From: Bacteriovoracaceae bacterium
Lineage (GTDB): Bacteria > Bdellovibrionota > Bacteriovoracia > Bacteriovoracales > Bacteriovoracaceae
Direction: 5' to 3'
Length of the DNA stretch: 62,024 bases
Assembly (NCBI GenBank): GCA_017858255.1
Contig: JAFMBV010000012.1
Location: 1-62,024 of the forward strand
Part shown: positions 24,110-33,549 of the stretch, piece after piece
Layout: each line of letters starts with the position of its first letter
Numbering within the stretch: the stretch's first letter is position 1
Made by a program: the position numbers and the translations under genes
Notes under the pieces: generated by a model
Databases searched by the model: none
Seen by the model: only the letters and a program-made list of their open reading frames with translations
Told to the model about the DNA's origin: nothing

Positions 24110-25726
24110 TTAACGTATTAGGTCTAAACGCTTTCTTCTGGGATTCTGATAAAAATCCTCCCAGCCAACATCCTGAGGAAAAATAGACACTTTCTCTTCA
24201 AGAGGACGGGAAATACATCCTAACTTTTTGCCGGTCTCGGGTACCCAGCTATAAAGTTCTTTATGGGAGCCGCCAATACCGTAATCATACTCAATAAAGC
24301 GGTAATGGGTCTTATTTGCCCCAGCAAGTGAGGCCACAACCGTTACACCCTGCTCAAAAGACTCATCTAGGTCCAAACTACTACAACGCCGATCAGTATT
24401 TAACTCAAAGCGTCTTTTCCCACTCGTCAATCGCGGGTTACCGAGCCAACTGCGTCTAGGACAAAGGTAGTAATAGTCTAAGTCTTCGAGATGGTACCAA
24501 TTTGTCATAAAACTAAAAAACCATGCTCTCTCGGAGTTTTCACGATGATTGGCCGGACGAACGAACTTACTACATGTTCGGAAACGCTCTCCATAATTTT
24601 TATAAAAGTAGAGAAAGAATCTCTTGAAGTCGACAAGGGCCCGTTGCTCTTCCCTACTTCCTTCTTTAGATCGCATATCCTGCTCAGTTTTATCCGAGAA
24701 AACGCTATTTAATGAAAAATTCTTTATGGCCTTAATTCTATCAGCCTGCTTTTTGTACTCTTGGGCCACTTTATCGGTAGCTTCCTTCACGCTTTTTTTC
24801 ATATTTTCACGCACCTTTTCTTGTGAGCGCCAAATATAGTCATATAAATAAAAACAATTTTTTCTCAATGAGTTGATTTCATCAAAAGAAAATAAGTGTC
24901 CTGATTTGAAAGTAAACTCCATCGCCTTTTCTGCTTCGACCTCACCTACCATTCGATAGGCTGGCTCAGGAACTGTGCTAGAGATAGTCCGCCCCCAGCC
25001 ATTTTGAGCAAATGCTTTTACATATGGCCAATCAACTTTACCTTTCAATTCTTTTAGAGTTTTAACATTTTTAAATTTTGGATCGAAGCCATTCACACCA
25101 ACGAGGACAAGACGAGATAACCAGCTTTGATAAGTGCGGCAAGGATAATCATTACAATACTGTAAAACAAAGGCACCTACTACACGGGCCCTTTGAGACT
25201 GTGAACGACCTTTATCCTCACCATCAAATAAGTATTTTTTATCACCAAAGACCCATAGCATTTGTGGTTGGCCCGTTTGATCCAATAGACGTGGAATTAT
25301 CCCAATAGAAAAATTCGGACGATTTATTTTTCCATCGTACGACTCCCAAATATCTTTTTGCTCACAGTAAGTTCTTTTTCGATAAAGCTGCCCGGAAACC
25401 ATATCCATCTCATACTGATGGGCTGAACCGACTGGCGTTGTTAAGAAATATGAAATATCCATACTCTCTTTTGTTTTAAAGGGAGTTAAATCAAAGAAGG
25501 GATGGGTCACAATATCGTGCATACTGGTTCTCTGCGTGAACCTTTCAGGAGCATTAAACCACACTGGCTCGGCCAACACAGACTTTGCCTTCACCTGAAC
25601 ACCCTCTGGCTTTGGATCAGATGAGCATCCAGGTAGCCATAAAAAGCTTAGGCCACTGCACAGAATAACCAAACTTTTTATGAGAGGTCGATTAACTCGT
25701 TGACAATATTGCTGTAAATAGTTCAA
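24110..25726 (-). CDS. Large lipoprotein of unknown function
   Basis: A 538-residue protein with a lipoprotein leader and lipobox LPGC (near residue 34). The start is TTG; no ATG precedes the leader. The mature protein is rich in Tyr, Trp and Arg, has about ten cysteines, and contains a lysine-rich helical section (residues about 285-340, EKVRENMKKSVKEATDK) likely to form a coiled coil. No domain is recognised. It lies on the same strand 67 bases upstream of nuoB, so it may share a transcript with the complex I-like module. It is divergent from tRNA-Leu. Confidence 0.6.
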   Translation of the reverse strand: MNYLQQYCQRVNRPLIKSLVILCSGLSFLWLPGCSSDPKPEGVQVKAKSVLAEPVWFNAPERFTQRTSMHDIVTHPFFDLTPFKTKESMDISYFLTTPVGSAHQYEMDMVSGQLYRKRTYCEQKDIWESYDGKINRPNFSIGIIPRLLDQTGQPQMLWVFGDKKYLFDGEDKGRSQSQRARVVGAFVLQYCNDYPCRTYQSWLSRLVLVGVNGFDPKFKNVKTLKELKGKVDWPYVKAFAQNGWGRTISSTVPEPAYRMVGEVEAEKAMEFTFKSGHLFSFDEINSLRKNCFYLYDYIWRSQEKVRENMKKSVKEATDKVAQEYKKQADRIKAIKNFSLNSVFSDKTEQDMRSKEGSREEQRALVDFKRFFLYFYKNYGERFRTCSKFVRPANHRENSERAWFFSFMTNWYHLEDLDYYYLCPRRSWLGNPRLTSGKRRFELNTDRRCSSLDLDESFEQGVTVVASLAGANKTHYRFIEYDYGIGGSHKELYSWVPETGKKLGCISRPLEEKVSIFPQDVGWEDFYQNPRRKRLDLIR

Positions 25727-25755
25727 AATCCAAACCTGCCTGTATTCAGTTTTAC

Positions 25756-25842
25756 CCCCCGGTGATGAAATTGGTAGACATACAGGATTTAAAATCCTGG
25801 GGCTTCACGGCCGTGCGGGTTCAAGTCCCGCCTGGGGGACCA
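25756..25842 (+). tRNA. tRNA-Leu (anticodon UAA)
   Basis: The acceptor stem CCCCCGG pairs with CTGGGGG (one G-U). The anticodon stem CAGGA/TCCTG encloses loop TTTAAAA, giving anticodon TAA. A long variable arm (type II tRNA), a T arm with GGTTCAAGTCC and an encoded CCA end (25840-25842) complete an 87-nt tRNA-Leu for UUA/UUG codons, fitting an AT-rich genome. Confidence 0.97.
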
Positions 25843-25889
25843 TTCTTATTTCTATTATAAACACCTATGCCCAATTCACACACTAAACA

Positions 25890-25941
25890 GGACAAAAAAG
25901 TACAAATGTCCGCTTCTTTTAGGTACTCACGGACTTTGTCC
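25890..25941 (+). repeat. Nested inverted repeat after tRNA-Leu
   Basis: The outer arms GGACAAA (25890-25896) and TTTGTCC (25935-25941) enclose the inner arms GTCCG (25908-25912) and CGGAC (25930-25934). The fold would be a stem with a one-sided 11-base bulge. It begins 48 bases after the tRNA CCA end. It could take part in 3'-end processing or termination, though there is no clear T-run. The function is unknown. Confidence 0.4.
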
Positions 25942-25987
25942 AACAATAATTAGTTTTCTTTAGATTTATTTGCTCTTCCATGTGGGG

Positions 25988-26142
25988 GGCGAAATACTTG
26001 TCTCAAGGAATGTCACTTGTCTCTGGGCATTCCTACTCGGTGCGGCAAAAACTCCGAGTTATACCTTTGGTCTCGCCTAACCTTGGGAATAAGATATGTT
26101 TGGTGGCATCTGTGCCTAGGAAGATCGCGCTTTTGCCACCAA
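25988..26142 (+). ncRNA. Candidate structured RNA in the 418-base gap between tRNA-Leu and a regulator gene
   Basis: This gap holds no credible gene. Several perfect helices can form. An outer GGCGA/TCGCC (25988-25992 with 26073-26077) closes two hairpins: AGGAATG/CATTCCT (26006-26012 with 26028-26034) and ACTCGG/CCGAGT (26035-26040 with 26054-26059). A separate 9-bp hairpin follows, TTGGTGGCA/TGCCACCAA (26100-26108 with 26134-26142). The pattern suggests a small RNA or a long leader of the downstream gene. I could not match it to tmRNA, SRP RNA, RNase P RNA or a known riboswitch. 6S RNA is possible but not shown. No promoter for it is evident. Confidence 0.35.
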
Positions 26143-26218
26143 CCTTCTTTCCACTCTAATCCCTTACTTGAAAGAATTTATCATTTTATTTTACTGGTAA
26201 TCCCTTTACAAATTATCC

Positions 26219-26224
26219 TATAAT
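26219..26224 (+). promoter_or_regulatory. Candidate -10 box of the regulator gene
   Basis: A perfect TATAAT lies 37 bases before the TTG start at 26261. The -35 region is poor (TGGTAA at about 18 bases), so this is a tentative sigma-70 call. If correct, the structured region 25988-26142 is upstream of this transcript and not part of its leader. Confidence 0.35.
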
Positions 26225-26260
26225 TTTGATCTACTATTTCCAATGTGAAAGGAGGTTGTC

Positions 26261-27103
26261 TTGCAAGATATGCACAGCGACAATACATTCACAGCGCCTA
26301 AAGAACAGGCGACTCCCATGAAGGGGGCCAATCAAGACGATGTCTTGAAGTTAAGGGTATCTGAGGATCTTAAAAAGAAACTCAGTGAATTTAACGACCC
26401 AAAAAAGGGCATCAAAGTGATGGCCATGCTTATGGGTATTCACGAGAAAACTCTGAAAAGATTGATAGACTGTGAAAATAGACCAGGACACCAAACGGTC
26501 TTTAAAATTTATCGTGTTCTCTTTCATTCCCAAAACGATACGCAACTCTTAGAGCTGGTTCCAAATCCCGTAAAAGAATTTTTGATAAAAGCTCATCCTC
26601 GTGGATTAAACGATACTGTTCGCTACAGTATAAATGTAGAAACAGAGTTAAAAAAAGATCCTGTTTTTTGTGAGATTTATTTTCTTGCAGGTGCAGGTGG
26701 TGTTACCAAAGAGTTCATTTCTTACCACTATGGCAAGTACGGAGAAAGAGTTTTAGATAGAATGCTTGAGCAAGATGTTATTGCCTCTCTTGGTAAGAAT
26801 AACTTCACACTAGGTACCAACCAAGCTTCTATGACAGTTGAGACTATTCATATTGTTGGGAAACATTTATTAGATCGTTACTACAAGCCTGAAAACTCTG
26901 ATTCACTTGGAGAAAATTATATTTCTCTTTACGCTCAAGGCTTATCAGAAGAAGCTTTCAACCAATGGTTGGAAATTGATAAGGAAGCTTTTTTAAAGAA
27001 AGCAAAACTCGCTGAAAACAGTGAAAACTGGGGCGATGTAAAGGCTTTCACTTATAATGTGACTGACACCCTTGTAGAATCTAAACGTGAACTAAAGCAC
27101 TAG
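26261..27103 (+). CDS. Putative DNA-binding regulator with helix-turn-helix-like segment
   Basis: A 280-residue cytosolic protein. Residues about 45-75 (KVMAMLMGIHEKTLKRLID) look like a helix-turn-helix. The rest is helical and resembles the layout of TIGR02147/DUF4423 regulators of Bdellovibrio-like bacteria, but I cannot show homology. The start is TTG because AAAGGAGG lies five bases upstream; the ATG at 26270 would be 14 bases away. It is followed after six bases by a small exported protein, an arrangement echoed at 48.5-51.2 kb. Confidence 0.5.
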   Translation: MQDMHSDNTFTAPKEQATPMKGANQDDVLKLRVSEDLKKKLSEFNDPKKGIKVMAMLMGIHEKTLKRLIDCENRPGHQTVFKIYRVLFHSQNDTQLLELVPNPVKEFLIKAHPRGLNDTVRYSINVETELKKDPVFCEIYFLAGAGGVTKEFISYHYGKYGERVLDRMLEQDVIASLGKNNFTLGTNQASMTVETIHIVGKHLLDRYYKPENSDSLGENYISLYAQGLSEEAFNQWLEIDKEAFLKKAKLAENSENWGDVKAFTYNVTDTLVESKRELKH

Positions 27104-27109
27104 GTAATT

Positions 27110-27589
27110 ATGAAAAAGCTAATAACAATATTCTTTATATTTATATGTGGTTCAATTCTAGCTCAAACCCCCGTGGGTGGTATCGGCAATGACGGCGGCG
27201 GGCCTAAGCAGAGCTGGCAAGATATTTATAAAAACCCAAATCTTAACCCAACCTTCCCTATGTATAACATTCAGGGAAGAAAAATCAGTTACCGTCACCT
27301 CTGTACCTTGGGTGAACGTATCAGAACAAAGTACAAGCATGTGATAAATCCCGCTACAGATTATACAAAGCTAGTCTTTGATTATTTGGCCACAGATCGA
27401 GTATGGGAATACCAACAATGTGCTGAATACTACGACACTATCTGTATTGGATGGGAAATTGTGACAATGGAAATCCCGTTAGAGGAGAAGATAAAAGTTT
27501 TTAAGAAGGTTGAATCTCCAGATCCTGACAATCAATGGGAAAAGGCCTTTGAGAAGACTTTTAAATTACAAGAATGTGAAGAAGACTAA
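27110..27589 (+). CDS. Small exported protein with Gly-rich mature N-terminus
   Basis: A 159-residue protein with a signal peptide cleaved after ILAQ. The mature protein begins TPVGGIGNDGGGPKQSW, a Gly/Asn-rich stretch that recalls exported proteins of Bacteriovorax-type bacteria. Four cysteines (LCTLG, QCAEYYDTIC and QECEED) may form disulfides. No enzyme motif is seen. It is the second gene of a two-gene unit with the regulator and is followed by a strong terminator. Confidence 0.6.
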   Translation: MKKLITIFFIFICGSILAQTPVGGIGNDGGGPKQSWQDIYKNPNLNPTFPMYNIQGRKISYRHLCTLGERIRTKYKHVINPATDYTKLVFDYLATDRVWEYQQCAEYYDTICIGWEIVTMEIPLEEKIKVFKKVESPDPDNQWEKAFEKTFKLQECEED

Positions 27590-27616
27590 AAAAGAGAACC
27601 TAAATTCTATACTTAT

Positions 27617-27647
27617 AAAAAAGGGGATACATCGTATCCCCTTTTTT
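27617..27647. terminator. Bidirectional rho-independent terminator
   Basis: GGGGATAC (27623-27630), loop ATC, and GTATCCCC (27634-27641), with A6 on the left and T6 on the right. It serves the regulator/exported-protein unit (+) and the sucAB-lpd transcript (-). Confidence 0.9.
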
Positions 27648-27684
27648 ATGCATGACTCTCAATGAGTACAAGATATTTATTCTA

Positions 27685-29088
27685 TTAGATATGAAGGGCG
27701 CGATTTTCTGTGGCCGCTAAGCAAGCTTCTTTAAAAGATTCTGTATAAGTTGGATGCGCATGACAGGTTCTTGCCACATCTTCTGCAGAGGCCCTAAATT
27801 CCATCGCTAAAACTGCTTCAGCGATGAGGTCTGCACAACGAGGGCCTACCATATGGACACCTAAGATCTCATCTGTCTCTTTGTCGGCCAAAACCTTTAT
27901 AAGACCGTCAGATTCATTGGAGGCCCTTGCTCGCCCAGATGCTTTAAAAGGAAAGCTTCCCACTTTGTATGCCTTATTTTGGTCCTTTAGTTCTTGTTCT
28001 GTATACCCTACTGAAGCCACTTCCGGCCATGTGTAAACAACTCCTGGAACCAAAAGGTAATTAAGGTGAGGCTTTTCACCATTTATCACTTCGGCGACAA
28101 AAACGCCTTCCTCTTCTGCCTTATGCGCTAACATCACGCCCTTTGTGACATCACCAATAGCAAAAATGTGAGGGTGCTTTGTGCGAAGGTTATGATCAGT
28201 TGGAACTCTTCCTCTCTCATCAAGTTCAATCCCAGCATTTTCGAGCCCAAGACCGTTGGTAAAAGGTTTTCTACCAACTGCAACTAAACAATAGTCAGCA
28301 TCGATTTGAATTTCCTTTTCATCTTTCTTTGCTTTCGCCTGAACCTTAACGCTTTTACCGTCTGTTGTTACCTCAGTAACTCCATGACCCATGAAAAACT
28401 CCATACCTTCTTTTTTAAGAACTTTTTGCAAGTTCTTTCCTAAGTCCTTATCCATTGCTGGAATACAAGCGTCTGCATATTCCACTACCGAAACTTTAGT
28501 ACCAAGTCGCATAAAGACTGAGCCCATTTCTAGACCAATAACTCCACCACCAATAACAACAAGACTTTTGGGAAGCTCGGGTAGTTTTAAGGCCTCAGTT
28601 GAAGTAATGACTCTCTTTTTATCAATATTGATGCCAGGAATTGAAGAAGGTTTACTACCTGTCGCGATAACGATGTTTTTCGCCTTAAGAGTTTCTTCCT
28701 TTTCGCCTGATACCTTAACCGTGTGAGTATCAACAAAAGAACCTACACCATTAAAAACATCAATCTTATTTTTTTTCATCAAAAAAGAAATACCTCCGCA
28801 GGTATCGCTTACGACTTTCTCAACACGACTTCTCATTTTAGGGAAATCAAGTTCAACCTTATCTGCATTGATTCCGTGATCCTTAAAATGATTAACTAAC
28901 TCGTGGTACTTTTCACTAGAGTCAAGCCAAGCCTTCGAAGGAATACAACCAACGTTTAAGCAGGTTCCACCAAGAGTGTCATACTTTTCAATGATTGCAG
29001 TTTTCAACCCAAGCTGAGCTGAACGAATCGCACAAACATAACCACCGGGACCGCTTCCAATAACAACAACATCATATTCTTGACTCAT
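27685..29088 (-). CDS. lpd: Dihydrolipoyl dehydrogenase (E3)
   Basis: The flavoprotein that reoxidises dihydrolipoamide and makes NADH for 2-oxoglutarate (and probably pyruvate) dehydrogenase. It has 467 residues. The FAD motif GSGPGGY, redox disulfide GGTCLNVGC, NAD motif GGGVIGLE, second FAD motif AIGDVT and C-terminal HAHPTYTE base are all present. The ATG at 29088 is preferred because AAGGAG lies six bases upstream; the longer frame would enter sucB. It is the third gene of sucA-sucB-lpd, 10 bases after sucB. Confidence 0.95.
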   Translation of the reverse strand: MSQEYDVVVIGSGPGGYVCAIRSAQLGLKTAIIEKYDTLGGTCLNVGCIPSKAWLDSSEKYHELVNHFKDHGINADKVELDFPKMRSRVEKVVSDTCGGISFLMKKNKIDVFNGVGSFVDTHTVKVSGEKEETLKAKNIVIATGSKPSSIPGINIDKKRVITSTEALKLPELPKSLVVIGGGVIGLEMGSVFMRLGTKVSVVEYADACIPAMDKDLGKNLQKVLKKEGMEFFMGHGVTEVTTDGKSVKVQAKAKKDEKEIQIDADYCLVAVGRKPFTNGLGLENAGIELDERGRVPTDHNLRTKHPHIFAIGDVTKGVMLAHKAEEEGVFVAEVINGEKPHLNYLLVPGVVYTWPEVASVGYTEQELKDQNKAYKVGSFPFKASGRARASNESDGLIKVLADKETDEILGVHMVGPRCADLIAEAVLAMEFRASAEDVARTCHAHPTYTESFKEACLAATENRALHI

Positions 29089-29098
29089 AGTATTCTCC

Positions 29099-30325
29099 TT
29101 AAACGTCCAACAACATACGTGAAGGATCTTCAATAAGTTCCTTCAAACGATACAAAAAGGTCACAGATTCTTTACCGTCAACGATACGATGATCATAACT
29201 AAGGGCCGTATACATAACAGGATGAACTACAACTTGACCATTAATAGCAACAGGGCGTTCAACGATATTGTGCATTCCTAAGATTCCTGACTGTGGAATA
29301 TTAATAATGGGGGTAGAAAGCATCGAACCAAAAACACCACCATTTGTAATAGTAAATGTTCCCCCACTCATTTCATCAAGAGTCAATTTTCCATCTCGCC
29401 CTTTTAGAGCAAGACGTTTGATTTCTTTTTCAATTTGAGCAAGATTTAAGGCCTCAGCATTTCGAATGACTGGAACGACTAATCCTTTAGGAGTTGAAAC
29501 CGCAATACCTACATCGGCATAGTCATGAAAGATCATTTCATCACCTTCCAACATTGCATTTACGCCAGGAACCTCCCTAAGAGCAATAGTACAAGCTTTT
29601 GTAAAAAAGCTCATAAAGCCAAGACCAATTTCATGCTTGTCTTTAAACTGCTCTTTATATTTTTTTCGAAGCTCCATTACCCAAAACATGTCAATTTCAT
29701 TAAATGTCGTCAACATAGCGGTAGAGTTTTTGGCCTCAGTTAAACGAGATGCAATGGTCCTTCTTAAACGACTCATTTTCTCACGGCGAACTTCACGAGT
29801 TACTCCTCCCTGAGGAACTTGGGCCTCAATCGCTTTAGGAGGACTAGCTACCTTTTCGGCCGCAGGTGCTGCCGTAGGTTTAGACCCGGCCATAGCATCT
29901 GCTTTAGTTATACGACCATCCTTTCCTGTCCCCTGAACATCTTGAGCAGATAGACCTTTTTCATCCATGATCTTTCGAGCTGCGGGAGAAGGAAAGTTTT
30001 TATCACCACCTGCCTGCTGAGGAACACTTGGAGGTGCCGTCGAAGTAGGCTCACTTACTGCTGATTCTTCTTTTTTGGCAGGAGCGCCACCACCTGGAGC
30101 TAAAGTACCAATCACCGCCCCGATTTCTAACTCTGCCCCATCCTCTACTGATCGGGTTAAGACGCCACTTTCTTCGGCCGGTAACTCTACAGTCGCCTTA
30201 TCTGATTCGATTTCACAAAGAATATCGCCTTCTTCAACGAACTCACCGTCTTCTTTTAGCCATGTTGTAAGAGTCACTTCAGTAATCGACTCTCCAATGC
30301 TTGGAATTTTAATGTCTATACTCAT
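29099..30325 (-). CDS. sucB: Dihydrolipoyllysine-residue succinyltransferase (E2 of 2-oxoglutarate dehydrogenase)
   Basis: The E2 core moves the succinyl group to CoA. It has 408 residues in order: a lipoyl domain with the lipoylated Lys in [10 protein letters not shown] (about residue 43), an Ala/Pro-rich linker, an E1/E3-binding domain ([13 protein letters not shown]), a second linker, and a catalytic domain with [13 protein letters not shown] (catalytic His and Asp). The context after sucA (22-base gap) and before lpd fixes the substrate as succinyl rather than acetyl. Confidence 0.95.
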   Translation of the reverse strand: MSIDIKIPSIGESITEVTLTTWLKEDGEFVEEGDILCEIESDKATVELPAEESGVLTRSVEDGAELEIGAVIGTLAPGGGAPAKKEESAVSEPTSTAPPSVPQQAGGDKNFPSPAARKIMDEKGLSAQDVQGTGKDGRITKADAMAGSKPTAAPAAEKVASPPKAIEAQVPQGGVTREVRREKMSRLRRTIASRLTEAKNSTAMLTTFNEIDMFWVMELRKKYKEQFKDKHEIGLGFMSFFTKACTIALREVPGVNAMLEGDEMIFHDYADVGIAVSTPKGLVVPVIRNAEALNLAQIEKEIKRLALKGRDGKLTLDEMSGGTFTITNGGVFGSMLSTPIINIPQSGILGMHNIVERPVAINGQVVVHPVMYTALSYDHRIVDGKESVTFLYRLKELIEDPSRMLLDV

Positions 30326-30347
30326 CGTAAGATTCCTTTTTAATTAT

Positions 30348-33077
30348 TTATGAAAATGCTTTATTAATAATTTCGTCTTGCTCTCTGGCGTGGACCTTCG
30401 CAAAACCACTCGCTGGAGATGCTGATGATTTTCTTGCAACACAATCAAAGTCTGAGAAAAGCTCTCGCCATCTCAAGAGATAAGTCCATACCCCCATATT
30501 GAAAGGTTCCTCTTGTACCCAGACAAATTTAGCTTTTTTATATTTGTCTTTTATTTCTTTAATTTTGTTATCAACTAATGGATAGATTTGCTCTAACCTT
30601 ACGATGGCCACATCTTTTCGGTTTTCACTTTGCTGATGCTCCATTAGGTTGTAATAAATTTTCCCCGTACAGAAGAGTACTTTTTTCACTTTCTTTGGAT
30701 CAGAAAAATCATCTTCAATAACTTCTTGAAATTTATTTTCAGTTAATTCCTTCACAGAGCTTATACAACGAGGATCCCTTAACAGTGATTTCGGTGTAAA
30801 AACAACTAAAGGCTTTCTGAACTCCCAATGAAGTTGTCGTCTAATAATGTGAAAAAAGTTCGCAGGAGTCGTACAATTTGCAACGACCATATTGTGTTCT
30901 GCCGCTAATTGAAGATATCGCTCAGGCCTTGCCGAAGAGTGCTCCGGACCTTGTCCTTCGTGACCATGAGGAAGTAAAAGAACAAGCCCACTCATTCGAC
31001 GCCACTTACTCTCTCCTGCTGAAATAAATTGATCCATAATAATCTGGGCACCGTTGGAGAAGTCTCCAAATTGTGCTTCCCAAACATTTAAGGCCCAAGG
31101 ACTGCCCTGGGAATATCCATACTCAAATCCTAAAACAGCGTATTCTGATAAGAATGAGTTATAGATGTCCATCTTCCCTTGACCATCTTCGATATTATCA
31201 AGGCCACAATAAGCTTCATTCGTAAACTCATCAAACACCTTGGCATGGCGATGAGAAAAGGTTCCACGAATAACATCTTGACCTGAAAATCGAATATTAT
31301 ATTTTTGAAGTAAAAGAGAACCATAGGCCAAAAGTTCGGCAGTTGCCCAATCAAGCTGATCATTGTCATAGGCCTTACGGCGGTTATCGAGAAGTTTTTG
31401 CGCCTTCTTAAGTGTCTTAAACCCTTCAGGAGTTTTTGTAATAGCATCAAGGATATGCTCTAAACTCTCCTTAGTTACCGAGGTATCAGGAGAAGCTAAG
31501 AAGTCCTCAGACTTTGCCCATCGGAGGTTTAACCACTCTTTATGTGGTCCTTTTCTTCTTTTTGGAATTTCCTCTTGCTTAACCATATTAAATCGATCGG
31601 AAAGTTCCTTTTTAAACTCGTCTTGCATTTTCTTAGCAAGGTCCTTCTCTATTGAGCCGAACTTGATGAGCTTTTCCATGTAAAGCTCACGAGGGTTCTT
31701 ATGTTTAGCAACAAGTCCGTAAAGATGAGGCTGAGTATACTTAGGCTCATCCCCCTCATTGTGACCATGCTTTCTGTAACAAACCATATCCAGCCAAACA
31801 TCTTTTTTAAATTTCTGTCTAAAAGCAACGGCCATCTCTGCAGCAAAACAAACATGCTCTGGTTCATCACCATTTACATGCAGGATGAGGGTATCAAGCA
31901 TCTTCGCTAATGACGTTGAGTATTGACTTGATCTTCCGTCTTGAAAGTCGGTTGTAAACCCTATTTGATTGTTAATAATAAAATGAATGGACCCACCTGT
32001 TTGATAACCAGGAAGTTCAGACATCTGCAATGACTCATAAACAACACCTTGACCAGCAACGGCAGCATCCCCATGAATGATAATAGGAAGAATTTTTGAC
32101 TCATCTTTATTATAGGCAAAATCAACTTGAGAACGACAATAGCCATTTACAACAGGAGCAACAGCTTCTAAGTGAGAGGGGTTAGGTAAAATTTTAAGGT
32201 AAACCTCTTGTCCACCGGCCGCTTCGGAGATAGCAGTGAAGCCCAAGTGATACTTAACATCTCCATCACCCTCGCCTCCTGCTTCTTCAACAGATCCACC
32301 ATCAAATTCTTTAAAGATAAACTCATATGTTTTACCGATGGTGTTTGCAAGCACATTAAGGCGTCCTCTATGGGCCATACCAATGACGAACTCTCGTGCT
32401 CCTGTTTCTGCTCCTTTATTGATAATGGTATCAAGAGCTGGGATTGTTGTTTCTCCACCTTCTAGAGAAAATCTTTTTTGGCCAATAAATTTGTTTTGAA
32501 GAAAGTTCTCAAAAATTTCTGCCTGATTTAGTTTTCTTAAGATCCTCTTCTTTTTCTCAATAGGATAATTAATATCCTTACCTTTCGATTCAAAATATTC
32601 TCGACACCATCTGCGCACTTCAGTGTTATTGGAGTGCATATATTCGATGCCAATTTTTCCACAATAAATCGTTCGCAAATGATCCATGATTTGTTTAAGA
32701 GTCGCACCCGCACCAAGACCTACAAACTCACCACAAAGAAAACCTTGGTTAAGGTCATCATCCGTTAAATCATAATCAGCAATACTAATGCGTGCATGAC
32801 GATCCTGACGAGGTCGGATGGGATTTGTGTCTGAGAGAAGATGGCCCCTGGCCCTGAAAGATTGAATGAGGCGAAAAACATTGAACTCTTTTCGCATTTT
32901 CTCGCTAGAGATGTCCCCTTCTGAAACAGTTCCACCCATTTGAAACTCAAAACCTCTAAAGAAGTTAACCCATGATTCATCAAGCTCCTCTGGATTACTC
33001 TTATAAGTTTCATAGAGCCCATCAACGTACTGGTTATCAGATGCAGAGAGGTGGGAAAAATCATCAATTCTTTTCAT
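30348..33077 (-). CDS. sucA: 2-oxoglutarate dehydrogenase E1 component
   Basis: The thiamine-diphosphate enzyme that decarboxylates 2-oxoglutarate in the TCA cycle. It has about 909 residues. The N-terminal E2-binding segment (YVDGLYETYKSNPEELDESW) and the HRGRLNVL motif are present. So are the ThDP site (GDAAVAGQGVVYE, INNQIGFTT), LPHGHEGQGPEHSSARPER and the C-terminal VWVQEEPFNMG. The ATG at 33077 follows GCAGG about five bases upstream and gives the normal N-terminus; a frame to 33110 exists but adds an unlikely basic extension. The 230-base upstream gap separates it from nqrM and probably holds its promoter. Confidence 0.97.
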   Translation of the reverse strand: MKRIDDFSHLSASDNQYVDGLYETYKSNPEELDESWVNFFRGFEFQMGGTVSEGDISSEKMRKEFNVFRLIQSFRARGHLLSDTNPIRPRQDRHARISIADYDLTDDDLNQGFLCGEFVGLGAGATLKQIMDHLRTIYCGKIGIEYMHSNNTEVRRWCREYFESKGKDINYPIEKKKRILRKLNQAEIFENFLQNKFIGQKRFSLEGGETTIPALDTIINKGAETGAREFVIGMAHRGRLNVLANTIGKTYEFIFKEFDGGSVEEAGGEGDGDVKYHLGFTAISEAAGGQEVYLKILPNPSHLEAVAPVVNGYCRSQVDFAYNKDESKILPIIIHGDAAVAGQGVVYESLQMSELPGYQTGGSIHFIINNQIGFTTDFQDGRSSQYSTSLAKMLDTLILHVNGDEPEHVCFAAEMAVAFRQKFKKDVWLDMVCYRKHGHNEGDEPKYTQPHLYGLVAKHKNPRELYMEKLIKFGSIEKDLAKKMQDEFKKELSDRFNMVKQEEIPKRRKGPHKEWLNLRWAKSEDFLASPDTSVTKESLEHILDAITKTPEGFKTLKKAQKLLDNRRKAYDNDQLDWATAELLAYGSLLLQKYNIRFSGQDVIRGTFSHRHAKVFDEFTNEAYCGLDNIEDGQGKMDIYNSFLSEYAVLGFEYGYSQGSPWALNVWEAQFGDFSNGAQIIMDQFISAGESKWRRMSGLVLLLPHGHEGQGPEHSSARPERYLQLAAEHNMVVANCTTPANFFHIIRRQLHWEFRKPLVVFTPKSLLRDPRCISSVKELTENKFQEVIEDDFSDPKKVKKVLFCTGKIYYNLMEHQQSENRKDVAIVRLEQIYPLVDNKIKEIKDKYKKAKFVWVQEEPFNMGVWTYLLRWRELFSDFDCVARKSSASPASGFAKVHAREQDEIINKAFS

Positions 33078-33306
33078 GGAAAGCCTGCCTTTTCTTGTAC
33101 AACCGTACAATATGATCAGTTTTAATGCTCGGATACTAAAGTAATTTTAACGGCATTGAAAGTAGATAAACAGCGGAAAAAACAACCGTTCTGAACTATA
33201 GTTTGAAAAAGTTTTACAAAGTTAAATATCTCGCATCAAAAAGGAGTACCGCTCGGCAAAAACTACCAACGATCGCCAAAAGCCTTAAGAGCTATAAATA
33301 GGGATG

Positions 33307-33549
33307 TTACTCGACTAATCTTAGGTGAATAGTCTGATTTTCAGGATCAATTACGAGGGGTCCAGATTGGCGACGCTTTTCTTCATCGCACTCTTCTTTT
33401 TTATCACAGAGGGAGCAGTCTTCACCCATTACAGCACCGAGTCCACCACATGAACCTTGCAACCTACGATTACTAAAAATAACGCCGACCGCCATTCCGA
33501 CAAGGGCAATACCAACAATCGCAAGTGATAGGAGAAAGATTTTTATCAT
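33307..33549 (-). CDS. nqrM: NqrM, maturation factor for Na+-NQR
   Basis: An 80-residue membrane protein of the DUF539/NqrM family. One N-terminal membrane helix is followed by the family motif GSCGGLG and then CSLCDKKEEC. These four cysteines are thought to deliver iron for the [2Fe-2S] or Fe(Cys)4 site between NqrD and NqrE. It directly follows apbE with no gap, as in Vibrio. It is the last gene of the nqr cluster. Confidence 0.9.
   Translation of the reverse strand: MIKIFLLSLAIVGIALVGMAVGVIFSNRRLQGSCGGLGAVMGEDCSLCDKKEECDEEKRRQSGPLVIDPENQTIHLRLVE

Noticed and set aside
26100-26116. Sigma-54-like TGGCATCTGTGCC near the regulator
   Set aside because: GG and GC are only seven bases apart, whereas RpoN requires ten.
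25980-26145. tmRNA, SRP RNA or RNase P RNA in the structured gap
   Set aside because: No tRNA-like T-arm/CCA end with a tag frame, no GGAAGCAGC-type SRP loop, and no GAGGAAAGTCC of RNase P. 6S RNA was considered but the single long hairpin with a central bubble is not evident.
26017-26223. Open frame of 68 codons on the plus strand in the tRNA-Leu/regulator gap
   Set aside because: The composition is not protein-like (many Trp, Cys, Leu and Arg without pattern), there is no ribosome site, and it lies across strong RNA helices.
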